Positions 27,912-38,025 of a DNA stretch of 64,000 bases are shown in pieces (the stretch's first letter is position 1; each line of letters opens with the position of its first letter). Under the pieces are notes generated by a model, which saw nothing but the letters and a program-made list of their open reading frames with translations, was not told where the DNA came from and did no database searches. A program made the position numbers and the translations under genes. This stretch comes from Oscillospiraceae bacterium (GTDB taxonomy: Bacteria; Bacillota; Clostridia; Oscillospirales; Acutalibacteraceae): contig SVOC01000004.1 of NCBI GenBank assembly GCA_015066625.1, positions 62,001 through 126,000 of the forward strand, given 5' to 3'.

Positions 27912-27940
27912 TTGTAATATTTTTCTTTTTGTGATAAAAT
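27912..27940 (+). promoter_or_regulatory. Promoter for dCMP deaminase gene
   Basis: TTGTAA (27912-27917), 17-base spacer, TAAAAT (27935-27940), with TGA just upstream of the -10 (extended -10). It is divergent from secA. Confidence 0.5.
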
Positions 27941-27972
27941 TCTTTCAGATAATAAAAAGGAGTGTCCGTGAT

Positions 27973-28470
27973 ATGCCGAAAAGAAACGATTATATTTCAT
28001 GGGATGAATATTTTATGGGTATTGCCCTTCTTTCAGCCCGAAGAAGCAAGGACCCCAGCACCCAGGTAGGTGCCTGCATAGTCAACAACCGCAACAAGAT
28101 TATGTCCGTAGGTTATAACGGTTTCCCTCTGGGCTGCAGTGACGACGATTTCCCCTGGGACCGCTCAGGCGATGAATACGACACAAAGTACCCCTATGTA
28201 TGCCACGCGGAGCTTAATGCCATACTCAACAGCGGCGGCTCAAGCCTTGAAGGCTGTAAAATATATGTTGCGCTTTTCCCCTGCAACGAATGTGCAAAAG
28301 CAATCATTCAGAGCGGCATAAAGGAAGTATATTATCTTTCCGATAAATATGCCGAAACCGTGGGAGTCCGTGCATCAAAAAGAATGTTTGACAGTGCAGG
28401 GGTAAAATATACCCAGCTTAATCCCGCAAGCGAAGAGCTTGTAATCGACTTCAGAAAAGAAAATATTTAA
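27973..28470 (+). CDS. Deoxycytidylate deaminase family protein
   Basis: A 165-aa zinc deaminase of the dCMP/ComEB type, which turns dCMP into dUMP for dTTP synthesis. Its zinc and catalytic motifs are CHAELNAI (about 77-84) and FPCNECAKAII (about 98-108), with the N-terminal DPSTQVGACIV and the GYNGFP substrate loop (about 46-51). The ATG at 27973 has AAAAGGAG upstream. The longer in-frame opening to 27886 would add a hydrophobic leader not found in the family and is rejected. It is divergent from secA and convergent with the 28467 protein; the two stops overlap by four bases. Confidence 0.92.
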   Translation: MPKRNDYISWDEYFMGIALLSARRSKDPSTQVGACIVNNRNKIMSVGYNGFPLGCSDDDFPWDRSGDEYDTKYPYVCHAELNAILNSGGSSLEGCKIYVALFPCNECAKAIIQSGIKEVYYLSDKYAETVGVRASKRMFDSAGVKYTQLNPASEELVIDFRKENI

Positions 28471-29756
28471 TAGGTGTATACCACCGAACCCGCTGATTTA
28501 CCGTCGGCTGTAAGAGCACGCACGCTCATTACATTTGAGCTGTCAAGCCATACAAAACCTGCGCTCTCGCTGAAAAGCATAGGCTCGGTGTATACGGCAG
28601 GCTCAGCAGAGCCGTCAACGGTGCAGTAGGTAACACTCTGAACGGGTGTGCCGTTTGCGTTGATTTTGCCGTATGATGCGAATACAGCCTTTGTTCCGTC
28701 GGGATTTACCGAAAATACATCTGCATTTTCAATATTGATATCTTTAAGAGTCTTTGATGAACCTGTAAGCAGGTCAATCATCACAAGGCTCTTTTTATTT
28801 ATAAGGTATTTGCCGCACTGTAAGTAATCGGTCTGCCAATCCCCTTCAAACTGAGTGAGCACATTTTCGGTATTGCCTGTTTTAAGGATATTCGCAAAAC
28901 CCTTGTCGTTCTTTTTAAGGTAATGCATACCGTTGCCGTCATTGACAAACCATACACCCAGAACATCCTTGACCTCAATTTTGGGTTTATAGGCATTGGA
29001 AAGCACCATTACGTCCGCACGCAGACCCTTATCAGCTTCATTGTAGTATCTTGAAGAAAGAAAAAGCTTTGCACCACCCAGATTTTTAATGAAATCATCG
29101 GTCAGCAGAGTCCAGTCCTGACGGAAAGTGCCGTTCATATCGATAAGTCTTGTGTGGTTTGAAACATATGTTGATGTTTTGCCGTTTGCAAGGTCGAAAT
29201 TATAGATTTCGGAATAAAGCTTCTCTGTTTTATAGAAATTATCCTTATCAAAATCCGCAAGAAGAAGGTATCCGCCGCCGTAGCCCGCAGGCTTTGCCGT
29301 CAGCTTTACGAATGCATAATCATAAACCTGAACATCCTTGCTCATATCCGATGTGAAAACACCGTAGCCGCAGGCTTTGCCGTCTTTTTCAATATAATTT
29401 ACGGTTACGGGAATTGTTTCGCGGCTTGCTTTAAGGCTTGCCTTTACCTGTTTTGGCGCAAGTGTGCTCGCAACCATCTGGCCGTTTGCGTATTCATAGA
29501 ATTTCACACTGCCTTTAAGGTCGGCTGTGTAGTAGATATTGCCGAAATCGGTGGGCAGATAAATTTCACCGTTTGTGCCTTTGACGGAAAGACTTGCTGT
29601 ATAAGCACTTTCGTCATATGAAAACACAACAGGCTCGGGGTTTTCAATCTGAGGTGAACCGCCTGAATTTTTGGTTGAAACAAAGAAAACAACACCTGTT
29701 GCAACCATAACAACCGCCATAACGGCACAAAGAATTTTTATAACTTTATCGTTCAT
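28467..29756 (-). CDS. Membrane-anchored extracytoplasmic protein, unknown function
   Basis: A 429-aa protein with one N-terminal hydrophobic anchor (about 6-28, ending VVFFVST) and a long predicted extracytoplasmic beta-rich part. It has repeated short strand patterns with Asp/Gly turns (DFGNIYYTADLKG, LADFDKDNFYKTE, FVNDGNGMHYLKKNDKG), as in beta-propeller or TolB-like folds, but I cannot assign a family. The ribosome site GGAG precedes the ATG. It lies 12 bases downstream of the exonuclease III gene on the same strand, so it is possibly co-transcribed without a functional link. Confidence 0.6.
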   Translation of the reverse strand: MNDKVIKILCAVMAVVMVATGVVFFVSTKNSGGSPQIENPEPVVFSYDESAYTASLSVKGTNGEIYLPTDFGNIYYTADLKGSVKFYEYANGQMVASTLAPKQVKASLKASRETIPVTVNYIEKDGKACGYGVFTSDMSKDVQVYDYAFVKLTAKPAGYGGGYLLLADFDKDNFYKTEKLYSEIYNFDLANGKTSTYVSNHTRLIDMNGTFRQDWTLLTDDFIKNLGGAKLFLSSRYYNEADKGLRADVMVLSNAYKPKIEVKDVLGVWFVNDGNGMHYLKKNDKGFANILKTGNTENVLTQFEGDWQTDYLQCGKYLINKKSLVMIDLLTGSSKTLKDINIENADVFSVNPDGTKAVFASYGKINANGTPVQSVTYCTVDGSAEPAVYTEPMLFSESAGFVWLDSSNVMSVRALTADGKSAGSVVYTY

Positions 29757-29768
29757 TTTTATTCTCCT

Positions 29769-30533
29769 TTACAGTTCAATTTCAAGCTCAACGGGGCAAT
29801 GGTCGGAACCGAAAATTTCGTTGTGTATTTTTGCATCCTTCATTTTCTCTTTCAGCTTTTCTGATACGATGAAGTAGTCAATTCTCCATCCCGCATTCTT
29901 TGCTCTTGCGGAAAATCTGTATGACCACCAGCTGTAAACACCTTCAAGGTCGGGGTAAAAATAACGGAAGGAATCAACAAAGCCGCTTTCGAGCATTTCG
30001 CCGAATTTTCCTCTTTCCTCATCGGTGAAGCCGGGATTGCGGCGGTTGGACTTCGGATTTTTAAGATCAATCTCCTTGTGTGCAACATTAAGGTCGCCGC
30101 AGAAAATAACGGGCTTTTTCGCATCAAGAGCGCATATATATTCTCTGAAAGCGTTTTCCCAATCCATACGGTAATCAAGACGCACAAGACCGTCACGGGC
30201 ATTGGGAACATAAACAGTTATGAAATAATAATTTTCAAATTCAAGGGTGATAACTCTTCCCTCGGTGTCGTGCTCGGGAATACCTATGCCGTATGATACG
30301 GAAATCGGTTCCTCTTTTGTGAAAACAGCAGTTCCCGAATAACCCTTTTTCTCGGCATAATTCCAGAACTGATGATATCCGTCAAGGCTGAGTTCTGCCT
30401 GTCCTTCCTGCATTTTGGTTTCCTGCAAGCAGAATATATCCGCATCAAGAGCACCGAAGCTCTCATAAAAATCCTTTTGAAGGCAGGCTCTTATTCCGTT
30501 GACATTCCACGATATAAATCTCTTGACCGCCAT
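29769..30533 (-). CDS. xth: Exodeoxyribonuclease III (ExoA/XthA)
   Basis: A 254-aa Mg-dependent AP endonuclease and 3'-5' exonuclease acting in base excision repair. All the family motifs are visible: SWNVNGIRA (Asn, about 7-15), LQETKMQ (Glu metal ligand), YVPNARDG, GDLNVAH (about 147-153), YSWWSYR, WRIDYF and the C-terminal GSDHCPVELEI with the catalytic Asp-His. The start MAVKRF at 30533 has GGAGGA upstream, better than the ATG nine bases earlier. The 28467 gene is next downstream. Confidence 0.96.
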   Translation of the reverse strand: MAVKRFISWNVNGIRACLQKDFYESFGALDADIFCLQETKMQEGQAELSLDGYHQFWNYAEKKGYSGTAVFTKEEPISVSYGIGIPEHDTEGRVITLEFENYYFITVYVPNARDGLVRLDYRMDWENAFREYICALDAKKPVIFCGDLNVAHKEIDLKNPKSNRRNPGFTDEERGKFGEMLESGFVDSFRYFYPDLEGVYSWWSYRFSARAKNAGWRIDYFIVSEKLKEKMKDAKIHNEIFGSDHCPVELEIEL

Positions 30534-30669
30534 ACCGCACAATCCTCCATTATATATTAGAATATATTATATCATAAAAAATTAACCGTGTCACCTGTAA
30601 ATATTAATATTATGTAAATATTCATAAAAATGCCCCCTCAATTTTGGCAGGTGAAATTCACTTTCACCC

Positions 30670-30698
30670 TTGACAAATGCTTTGTTTTGGGGTATTTT
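30670..30698 (+). promoter_or_regulatory. Promoter of the lipoprotein gene at 30759
   Basis: TTGACA (30670-30675), then TATTTT (30693-30698) at a 17-base spacing. A TATAAT at 30699-30704 would need a 23-base spacer, so it is the less likely -10. About 60 bases separate it from the start codon, which has an AGGAGG site. Confidence 0.5.
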
Positions 30699-30758
30699 TA
30701 TAATTAAGAAGTGTGCGGTTTGCACACAAAAACAAAAATTTTTTCAGGAGGAAAAACC

Positions 30759-31640
30759 ATGAAAAAGCTTCTCGCAATTCTCCTCGCAGCAGCTATGCTC
30801 TTCGCATTTGCAGCTTGCGGTGATGACACAACAGGCGAAACAACAACCACAACAACAGCAGCAGAAGATGTAACAGACGAAGCTCCCGTTGAGGAATCAA
30901 CAGATGCTCCCGCAGTTGACACATCAGATGTATCGGCAGAAGAACCCTCAGCAGAGGATCCCTCAACAGCTGACCCCTCAGAAGAAACATCAGCGGCAGC
31001 TGACGCTGAAATGACAAAGGCTGAGTTCGTTGCTTTCCTTAACGCTGAAACAGCTAAGGCAGCTAAGGGCTCATATAAGTACAACAGAAACTGCTCATAC
31101 ACAGATCCCATCGACGTTGGTAATTCAACAGACGCTCTCAACAGCGTTATCAAAATGGTCGATAAGGACTCAGACCTCAGCTCAGTTGTAGGCGGTTTCC
31201 TTGGTATCGGTACAAAGAAGGGTTCATTCCCCAAAGAGCAGCCCGATGATGACTACAAACTCAAGGCTACCACTCTCAAGGAAGCTGACCTCGGTTCATT
31301 CAGCTGTGCAGACGGCGTTTACAGCTTCACACTTGCAAATGCTGCCAACCCCAAGAAGACAGGCGCTACTCCTCTTCACAGATTCACAAACGACTTCATT
31401 ACACACGAAGAAGTTGACTCAAGCATCAAGGATACAGCAGGCAACCTTATTAAGCTCAACAGCACAGATGTTGACTACACAAACGTAAAAGTTTCAGTCA
31501 AGGTTGCAGACGGCAAGATCGCAGAAATTAAGTATCAGTACGATTTCGCTGCTACTCTTCAGGTTAAGATTCTTGTTGGTAACGTTGACGGCGACGGCGC
31601 TGCCAAGACAACAGGTGAATTCACAGAAATCAAATATTAA
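30759..31640 (+). CDS. Lipoprotein with Thr/Ser/Glu-rich linker, unknown function (paralogue of 57830)
   Basis: A 293-aa predicted lipoprotein. The signal peptide ends in the lipobox FAAC (Cys at about 20). A 70-residue low-complexity linker of Thr, Ala, Glu, Asp, Ser and Pro follows (about 26-92), then a globular domain of about 200 residues with a final KYQYDFAATLQVKI. The domain shares its plan with the protein at 57830: a serine/Asn-rich start, Y-x-L-x-T-x-L, a Cys in the GSFSCADG region and a C-terminal paired strand. No enzymatic motif is visible. The product is probably an abundant surface protein, judging by strong translation signals and biased codons. The ribosome site is AGGAGG. 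Confidence 0.7.
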   Translation: MKKLLAILLAAAMLFAFAACGDDTTGETTTTTTAAEDVTDEAPVEESTDAPAVDTSDVSAEEPSAEDPSTADPSEETSAAADAEMTKAEFVAFLNAETAKAAKGSYKYNRNCSYTDPIDVGNSTDALNSVIKMVDKDSDLSSVVGGFLGIGTKKGSFPKEQPDDDYKLKATTLKEADLGSFSCADGVYSFTLANAANPKKTGATPLHRFTNDFITHEEVDSSIKDTAGNLIKLNSTDVDYTNVKVSVKVADGKIAEIKYQYDFAATLQVKILVGNVDGDGAAKTTGEFTEIKY

Positions 31641-31651
31641 TTGATAAAAAT

Positions 31652-31679
31652 TGCCTCCGCACAGCAATGTGCGGAGGCA
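31652..31679. terminator. Bidirectional terminator
   Basis: TGCCTCCGCAC-AGCAAT-GTGCGGAGGCA, followed by TTCTTTTTT on the + strand and by AATTTTTAT on the - strand. It lies between the converging lipoprotein genes. Confidence 0.85.
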
Positions 31680-31687
31680 TTCTTTTT

Positions 31688-31924
31688 TTATGCAAGTGTG
31701 GTCAGTGAAGTATCCGATGTTGAGGATGATGAATCGGGCATAACATCCGACATCATACTTTCCGTATCGGTTTTTGCTTCGGTCATCATATCCTCAATGG
31801 TTGTGAGGATGGGGTCGTTGTGGGCAGGGTCGGTAATCTTGCCATCCTCAGTGCCGCCGCAAGCGGCAAAAATCACCGAAATGAAAAGCACGGCGGCAAT
31901 AATTGCAAATGAAATCTTTTTCAT
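31688..31924 (-). CDS. Small lipoprotein, unknown function
   Basis: A 78-aa predicted lipoprotein: a hydrophobic signal (about 1-18) ends in IFAAC, giving a lipid-anchored Cys at about 22. The rest is a short Asp/Thr/Ser/Met-rich, low-complexity tail with no recognisable fold. AAAGGAG precedes the ATG at 31924. A longer in-frame start (31996) would put a basic stretch before the signal and is rejected. Confidence 0.6.
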   Translation of the reverse strand: MKKISFAIIAAVLFISVIFAACGGTEDGKITDPAHNDPILTTIEDMMTEAKTDTESMMSDVMPDSSSSTSDTSLTTLA

Positions 31925-31999
31925 AAAAAATACTCCTTTACGCAAAATAATTTTCCGTTTGGAATTATTTTTGCCGTAAAGGAGCTTTTTATTCAAATT

Positions 32000-33826
32000 T
32001 TATTTTATTCTCAGCCACACAAGCATATCGCTTGCACCTCTGTTGGCAAATGCAAAATAGGGAATAAGCTTTATTCTGCGTCTGATACCGTCATTGCGGT
32101 ATGTGCGGTAAAGCGAGTCGGCGGGTGCATCCTCAAAGCCGTCAGCCTCAACGGTGTATGCCTGCATTTCTTCATTGAAAGAAACTGAAGCGTTGAGATT
32201 TTCGCATATGCTCAGGTTGTTGAGAGGTACGCCGTTATCGATTTTTTCCGCACAGTAGACTAAAGGTCCTCTGCAGAGAGCAACTCTGCCCACATCCGCT
32301 TCAACGGTGGGATTTGCACAAACAAGGCGGCATTCCATTGCAAAATCAAGGTTAATTTCTGTTTCATCATCCTTGATTTCAATGTATGCATAGCCTTTTT
32401 CTGTTTTATATGCACCGCTTACCGTGCAGTTTTCTGCCCAGCCGGGAATTCTGACGGCAAGGGTTTTGCCTGCCATACCTCTGACGGTGAGTTTAACTGC
32501 ACCGTTGTTGGGATATTCCGTATTCTGAGTTATTTTTATGCCTTCAAACTCTGCTTGGGACTCAAAATAATGATGAACAAAAACCGTATCATCGTTATAC
32601 GTGTAGAGAATATCACCTATTGATGCAATCATTCTCGCAATGTTGGGAGGACAGCAGGAGCAGTCAAAAACTTCAAGACGCTGAGGCGTGTCATACGTAC
32701 TTCCCTTGTACTGATAATACTCTATGTTTTTGCGATTTCTCTCCATATTGATTTCAAGAGGATTGACATAGAAAAATGCCTTTCCGCTGAGAGAAACACC
32801 TGCAAGAGCACAGTTATAAATGGCGATTTCCGCTATGTCGGCATAAAGTGAATCCGGCTCAATAAGGCTCATTCTTCTTGCAAAAAGAGCAAGTCCGATT
32901 GAAGCGCAGGTTTCCGAATATGCAACATCATTGGGCAGGTCATAATCCTCGGTGAAGCGCTCGCCGTAATGTGTGGAGCCTATACCGCCGGTAACGTACA
33001 TCTGCTTTTCCGCAATGCTGAGGAAAAGTCTTCTGCAAGCATCATAAAGTGAGTCATCCTTCATTCTCAGAGCAAGGTCTGCCATTGCGCAGTAAAGATA
33101 GGTTGCTCTTACGCTGTGGCCCGTCGCTCTTTCCTGCTCACGGACCGGCTTATGTGACTGGTCGTAAGCGTGGCTTATGTAATAAGGGCTTTCTTCGTCT
33201 TTTTCGGATGTACCTCTTGTTTCAACAAAACGGCTGCTCATTTCAAGATACTTTTCATTACCCGTGCAGTCGTAGAGTTTAACGAGAGCAAGCTCGATTT
33301 CTTCGTGACCGGGTGTGCTGAATTCCGCAGAATCCTCAATGAAAAATACTTTTTCAATATAATCCATATAATCGCACATCAGGTGAAGGAATTTATCTTT
33401 ACCTGTGGCTTTATAATATGCAATCGCCGCTTCCGTCAGATGGCCTGCGCAGTAAAGCTCGTGTGCCATACGGTTGACAAAACGGTTATCCGGCTCGCAA
33501 ACGGTGAAATATATGTTGAAATATCCGTTTTCGTCACGGTTTTTTTCAATCAGGTCAACAACGCCGTCAACCACCGCTTCAAGCTTTTTGTCGGGGCAGA
33601 GGTGAATGGTGTAAGCAACGGCTTCAATCCACTTGGCAATATCCGAATCCCAGAAAATATGGGGTCGGTTGGGGTCGCCGTCTTTCCATTCGAATTTAAA
33701 AGCATCAAATCTGCCCGTATCCGAAAAACGGTCATATACCATAGGGATTGTGGCATTTTTATTGATTTCAAAGCGGTTTTTCCAGAAACCGCCGAGAGAA
33801 ACTTTGTCAAAAGTAACAGCTTTCAT
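32000..33826 (-). CDS. Glycoside hydrolase family 127 (beta-L-arabinofuranosidase-like)
   Basis: A 608-aa cytoplasmic protein of GH127 (DUF1680), which releases beta-L-arabinofuranose, as HypBA1 does from plant extensin glycans. The zinc/thiol catalytic pieces are visible: SETCAS (Glu-x-Cys, around residue 310) and DCSCCPPNIAR (the Cys-Cys pair, around residue 393), the nucleophile being the first of the pair in the known enzyme. There is no signal peptide, so it would act on imported oligosaccharides. The ATG at 33826 has an AGAGGTG site. The adjacent upstream gene, 12 bases away, is an unrelated small membrane protein. Actual specificity could differ, since GH127 members vary. Confidence 0.9.
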   Translation of the reverse strand: MKAVTFDKVSLGGFWKNRFEINKNATIPMVYDRFSDTGRFDAFKFEWKDGDPNRPHIFWDSDIAKWIEAVAYTIHLCPDKKLEAVVDGVVDLIEKNRDENGYFNIYFTVCEPDNRFVNRMAHELYCAGHLTEAAIAYYKATGKDKFLHLMCDYMDYIEKVFFIEDSAEFSTPGHEEIELALVKLYDCTGNEKYLEMSSRFVETRGTSEKDEESPYYISHAYDQSHKPVREQERATGHSVRATYLYCAMADLALRMKDDSLYDACRRLFLSIAEKQMYVTGGIGSTHYGERFTEDYDLPNDVAYSETCASIGLALFARRMSLIEPDSLYADIAEIAIYNCALAGVSLSGKAFFYVNPLEINMERNRKNIEYYQYKGSTYDTPQRLEVFDCSCCPPNIARMIASIGDILYTYNDDTVFVHHYFESQAEFEGIKITQNTEYPNNGAVKLTVRGMAGKTLAVRIPGWAENCTVSGAYKTEKGYAYIEIKDDETEINLDFAMECRLVCANPTVEADVGRVALCRGPLVYCAEKIDNGVPLNNLSICENLNASVSFNEEMQAYTVEADGFEDAPADSLYRTYRNDGIRRRIKLIPYFAFANRGASDMLVWLRIK

Positions 33827-33838
33827 AAAAGCACCTCT

Positions 33839-34465
33839 TTATCTTCTTGCTTTTGCCTTTTCTTCTTCGGTATCGCCGATTTCAATAAGGTAGTATGCGC
33901 CTGTCCATACAAGCAGACCGACAAAAATAAAGATAAATCCGTTCTGTATACCGCCAAGCATAAGTTTATCGACAGAAACAAAGTTGCCTACGAGAGAAAC
34001 AAGCCATCCGCCTGAAAACACATCAAAGAGGTTGATTGTTCCGTCTATGAAAAGACCTGCGGCAGAATTGAAGCAGGCAATCATAACGATTGTGCTTATA
34101 AGTCCGCCTGCGCTTGCAATAAGAACGGGAATACGTTTGTTGCTGCAGCAGGACCATACAATAATGAAAAGAGAAATAAGGATAACAAGCACAAAGCATA
34201 CAGCGCAGGTGATGAGTCTGCCTTTGATAGGATTAAGAGCTGCAGGCCAGCTGAAGCTTGCCGAAGTATCGCTGAATATCAAATCGTGCCACATTGCTTC
34301 CTTGCCTGTTATGACATCAATTATGAATTTGATGGAGAAGCTTTCTTCAAGGCCTGCATCGACAAATGATGTTGACAGTTTGAAAAGGAACAAATCAACA
34401 AAAATGGCTACGGGGAAAACCGATGCCGCAATAAGGGCATTGACTATTCTGTAAAGAGCTTTCAT
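33839..34465 (-). CDS. Integral membrane protein, unknown function
   Basis: A 208-aa protein with about four hydrophobic segments: residues 5-30, 82-107, 112-138 and 172-198. The loop between the first two (about 31-80) is polar and probably outside. The tail is short and basic (EEEKAKARR). No family motif is recognised. It lies between glnS and the GH127 gene in one direction and is probably transcribed with the latter, because only 12 bases separate them. A role in sugar uptake is unsupported. Confidence 0.55.
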   Translation of the reverse strand: MKALYRIVNALIAASVFPVAIFVDLFLFKLSTSFVDAGLEESFSIKFIIDVITGKEAMWHDLIFSDTSASFSWPAALNPIKGRLITCAVCFVLVILISLFIIVWSCCSNKRIPVLIASAGGLISTIVMIACFNSAAGLFIDGTINLFDVFSGGWLVSLVGNFVSVDKLMLGGIQNGFIFIFVGLLVWTGAYYLIEIGDTEEEKAKARR

Positions 34466-34485
34466 TTTTACGATTCCTTTCGGTT

Positions 34486-36141
34486 TTATTTCCAGGATGA
34501 ATTAAGAGCAACGGTGCGGTTGAAGACGATTTTTTCATCGGTTGATGTTTTGTCAACGCAGAAATAACCCTGTCTCATAAATTGGAAGGTGTCGCCGCAT
34601 TTTGCGTCCTTGAGTCCGCCTTCAACAAGGCAGCCGTCAAGAATTTCAAGCGAACCGGGGTTAAGATGGTTAAGATAATTTTCTTTGCCGTCTGCCATAG
34701 GGTCTTCAGCATTGAAAAGACGGTCATAAAGACGGATTTCGCAGGGTACGCTGTCAGATGCACTTACCCAGTGGATTGTACCCTTGACCTTTCTGCCGTC
34801 GGGAGCATCGCCGCCCTTGGTTTCGGGGTCGTAGGTGCAGTGAAGGCAGGTAACGTTGCCTTCTTCGTCGGTTTCCCAGCTGTTGCAGGTTATAAGATAT
34901 GCACTCTTAAGGCGGACTTCGTTGCCGGGATAAAGTCTGAAATACTTCTTGGGAGGCTCAATCATAAAGTCGTCACGCTCAACGAAAATTTCTTTTGAGA
35001 AGTGGACGGTTCTTGTGCCCAGTTCGGGTTTGAGAGGGTTGATTTCAACCTCAATAGCTTCGCTCTGACCTTCAGGATAGTTATCGATAACAACTTTGAG
35101 AGGACGGAGAACAGCCATTGCACGGGGTGAGTTCTCATTAAGGTTATCTTTTACGCAGGCTTCAAGCAGACCGTAATCAACAACGCTGTCTGCCTTTGAA
35201 ACGCCGATACGGTTGATGAATTCACGGATTGCGGCTGCGGGATAGCCTCTTCTTCTCATACCGCTGAGGGTAATCATTCTGGGGTCATCCCAACCGTCAA
35301 CAATACCCTTCTGAACCATTTCAAGATTATATCTCTTGCTGGTTACGCAGTAGTTAAGGTTAAGACGGGCAAACTCAATCTGCCTGGGAGGCTCTTCAAA
35401 GCCTACTTCCTTGATGAACCAATCGTAGAGGGGTCTGTGATTTTCAAATTCAAGTGAGCAGAGTGAATAGGTTACGCGCTCCCTTGCATCCGAAAGAGGA
35501 TGTGCAAAGTCGTACATGGGGTAGATGCACCACTTATCACCTGTCTGATGGTGGGGAACATGTGCGATTCTGTACATAACAGGGTCACGCATATTGAGGT
35601 TGGGCGATGCCATATCAATCTTTGCACGGAGAGTCTTTTCGCCGTTTGCAAATTCGCCCTTTGTCATTCTCTCAAAGAGGTCAAGATTTTCTTCAACCGA
35701 ACGCTCACGGTAGGGGCTGTTCTTGCCGGGCTCCGTGAGAGTGCCTCTGTATTCTCTGATTTCATCTGCAGAAAGGTCGCAGACATATGCCTTGCCCTTC
35801 TTGATGAGCTTTATTGCACATTCATAGATGAAATCAAAATAGCTTGATGCATAGAGCACCTTGTTCCACTTGAAGCCAAGCCATTCGATGTCGGACTTGA
35901 TTGCGTCAACATACTCAACATCTTCCTTTGAAGGGTTGGTGTCGTCGAGACGGAGGTTGCACTCGCCGCCGTATTTCTCAGCGGTGCTGAAGTCGATGCA
36001 GATAGCCTTCGCATGACCAATGTGAAGGTAGCCGTTGGGTTCAGGCGGGAAACGGGTCTGAATTCTGGTGTTCACGCCGTTGGCAAGGTCCTCATCAATA
36101 AAGTCATATATAAAATTCGAATTGGTGTTCATTTCTTCCAT
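34486..36141 (-). CDS. glnS: Glutaminyl-tRNA synthetase
   Basis: A 551-aa class I synthetase charging tRNA-Gln. It has the HIGH motif as [14 protein letters not shown] (about 32-45), the KMSKS-like VTSKRYN, and the GlnRS C-terminal two-barrel anticodon-binding region. The conserved [16 protein letters not shown] also marks GlnRS rather than GluRS. Clostridia that have GlnRS need not rely on the GatCAB route for tRNA-Gln, though they may keep both. It is directly next to gltX, which charges tRNA-Glu. The start MEEMNTNSN at 36141 has AAAGGA upstream. Confidence 0.95.
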   Translation of the reverse strand: MEEMNTNSNFIYDFIDEDLANGVNTRIQTRFPPEPNGYLHIGHAKAICIDFSTAEKYGGECNLRLDDTNPSKEDVEYVDAIKSDIEWLGFKWNKVLYASSYFDFIYECAIKLIKKGKAYVCDLSADEIREYRGTLTEPGKNSPYRERSVEENLDLFERMTKGEFANGEKTLRAKIDMASPNLNMRDPVMYRIAHVPHHQTGDKWCIYPMYDFAHPLSDARERVTYSLCSLEFENHRPLYDWFIKEVGFEEPPRQIEFARLNLNYCVTSKRYNLEMVQKGIVDGWDDPRMITLSGMRRRGYPAAAIREFINRIGVSKADSVVDYGLLEACVKDNLNENSPRAMAVLRPLKVVIDNYPEGQSEAIEVEINPLKPELGTRTVHFSKEIFVERDDFMIEPPKKYFRLYPGNEVRLKSAYLITCNSWETDEEGNVTCLHCTYDPETKGGDAPDGRKVKGTIHWVSASDSVPCEIRLYDRLFNAEDPMADGKENYLNHLNPGSLEILDGCLVEGGLKDAKCGDTFQFMRQGYFCVDKTSTDEKIVFNRTVALNSSWK

Positions 36142-36158
36142 TGTTGTTCTGTCCTTTC

Positions 36159-37817
36159 TTATTTCCAGCTTTCAACAGCTTCGCTGAGCCTTGCCTTTAT
36201 TTCGTCTTCGCCGAGAAGATTCATTATGGAATAAAGGTCAGGTGTGTTTCTGCGTGATGTGAGGGCGATGCGGATAACCGTTGAAACATCGCCTACGTGG
36301 CCCTTGAAAGCATCGGGGTTTTTCTTGTATTCCTTGACATTGGGTGTGAAGCCCAGAGGCTCGCACATATCCTTGATTCTTGCAAACCATTGGTCTTTGT
36401 CGTCTGCAAGTGAGAATTCGCCGATATATTTTTCGGCTATAGCGGCGGCATCTGCCTTTGAAATATTTTCGGGCAGGGCATAGTCCGCGGTATAAAGCTC
36501 CTTGTAGAGATATGAGAAGTAATCCTTGACCTCGCTCCACTTTGCAATATCCTTGCGGGGTTTGGGATTTTCTCTGTCTATATTTACAGCCGCAGTGGAG
36601 AATTCGGGGTCTGCGGTAAACAGTGCATAAAATTCGGGGTCATAAATCTTTGCCCAGGCTGCAACATTTTTGTAGACCTGCTTGGCACTCATAACGGAGA
36701 TAACGTTCTTGCTCACATCGTTAAGCTTTACAAGGTCAAACAGACAGCCGCTTGAACTCATCTTTTTAAGATTGAAGGGGAACTTTGAAATATCCTCTTT
36801 GGGATTTGCTCTGCGCCAATCCTCGAAGTTTGAGTTGATGAGGGTCAGCAGATATTCAAGCACGCTTTCCTTGGGGAAGCCGCCTTCAACAAAATATCCC
36901 ACAGCCGCTTCAGGGTCTTTTCTCTTTGAAAGCTTACGCTTGTCACCGGTTTCTTCATCGATTTTAAGAACCTGGGGTGTATGAGCATATTTGGGCACCT
37001 TGTATCCGCAGGCTTTGAAAAGCTCAATGTGCTTGGGTACGGATGAAATCCATTCCTCGCCGCGGATAACGTGGGTTGTTCTCATAAAGTGGTCGTCGCA
37101 GGCATGAGCGAAATGATATGTGGGAATACCGTCTGATTTGAGAAGAACTTCATCAATTATGTTTTCGGGCATTTCGATTTTGCCTCTGATTACATCGTCA
37201 AAAACAACTTTTCCGTCACTGCCGCCCGAACGCAGACGGAGCACCCAGGGCTTGCCCTCTGCAAGGTTGCTTTCAATCTGCTCAAGTGTCAGGTCGCGGC
37301 ATTTTGCCCATTTTCCGAAATAACCCCAGATAAGAGCATCGCCTTTTTCCTGCTCTTTGCGAAGGTCTGCAAGCTCGTCTGCAGTGCAGAAGCAGGGGTA
37401 TGCAAGACCTTTTTCAACAAGGCTTTTTGCAACTGTCTGATAAATTTCCGCACGCTGACTCTGGGTGTAAGGTCCGTACGCACCCTTTTCCGTGCCGAAG
37501 CCTGTTACGCCTTCGGTGAATTCAACGCCGAAGTAATCAAAGCCGTTGATTATGGCGGAAACACCGTCGTCAATTTCGCGCTTTTTATCGGTATCCTCAA
37601 TTCTGAGGTATGAAACGCCCTTTGTTGCCTGAGCAGTAAGCACATCAACAAGTGCGCCGAAAAGTCCGCCGATATGAAGATAGCCTGTGGGTGACGGTGC
37701 AAAACGGGTTACTCTCGCACCTTCCGCAAGACCTCTTTCGGGATAGAGCTCCTCATAGTAGTCGGGGGTTTTGTCGATATGAGGGAAGAGAAGCTCTGCA
37801 AGTTTTTTGTTATCCAA
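36159..37817 (-). CDS. gltX: Glutamyl-tRNA synthetase
   Basis: A 552-aa class I synthetase charging tRNA-Glu. HIGH motif: [13 protein letters not shown] (about 39-51). KMSKS-like: [12 protein letters not shown], where the LSKRK at about 305 is the ATP-binding loop. The usual C-terminal anticodon-binding region follows. The start is taken as TTG at 37817 (MDNKKL), because the AGGAG ribosome site sits seven bases before it. A GTG at 37826 would lie one base after that site. It is followed by glnS with 17 bases between, as expected for a two-gene operon. Confidence 0.93.
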   Translation of the reverse strand: MDNKKLAELLFPHIDKTPDYYEELYPERGLAEGARVTRFAPSPTGYLHIGGLFGALVDVLTAQATKGVSYLRIEDTDKKREIDDGVSAIINGFDYFGVEFTEGVTGFGTEKGAYGPYTQSQRAEIYQTVAKSLVEKGLAYPCFCTADELADLRKEQEKGDALIWGYFGKWAKCRDLTLEQIESNLAEGKPWVLRLRSGGSDGKVVFDDVIRGKIEMPENIIDEVLLKSDGIPTYHFAHACDDHFMRTTHVIRGEEWISSVPKHIELFKACGYKVPKYAHTPQVLKIDEETGDKRKLSKRKDPEAAVGYFVEGGFPKESVLEYLLTLINSNFEDWRRANPKEDISKFPFNLKKMSSSGCLFDLVKLNDVSKNVISVMSAKQVYKNVAAWAKIYDPEFYALFTADPEFSTAAVNIDRENPKPRKDIAKWSEVKDYFSYLYKELYTADYALPENISKADAAAIAEKYIGEFSLADDKDQWFARIKDMCEPLGFTPNVKEYKKNPDAFKGHVGDVSTVIRIALTSRRNTPDLYSIMNLLGEDEIKARLSEAVESWK

Positions 37818-38025
37818 AATACACACTCCTATAAACGATTATAATTTTACTTATACCCTACTATTATTACAGAAATTTTCCCAAGTATCAAGTATTAATT
37901 ACAAATTTTTTCTGCGATATTGCTTCTTTTTTCAAATTCGTCACCCTGCAGGAATAAAAAAACGGTTTTCAGCCGAAAATATGAAGGAAAAACCTGCAAT
38001 AAATAAACGGAAAGAGGTAAACTCA

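Noticed and set aside
33170-34015. A 281-codon + strand ORF against the GH127 and membrane-protein genes
   Set aside because: It spans two - strand genes and their junction and shows no motif. GH127 residues are clear on the other strand.
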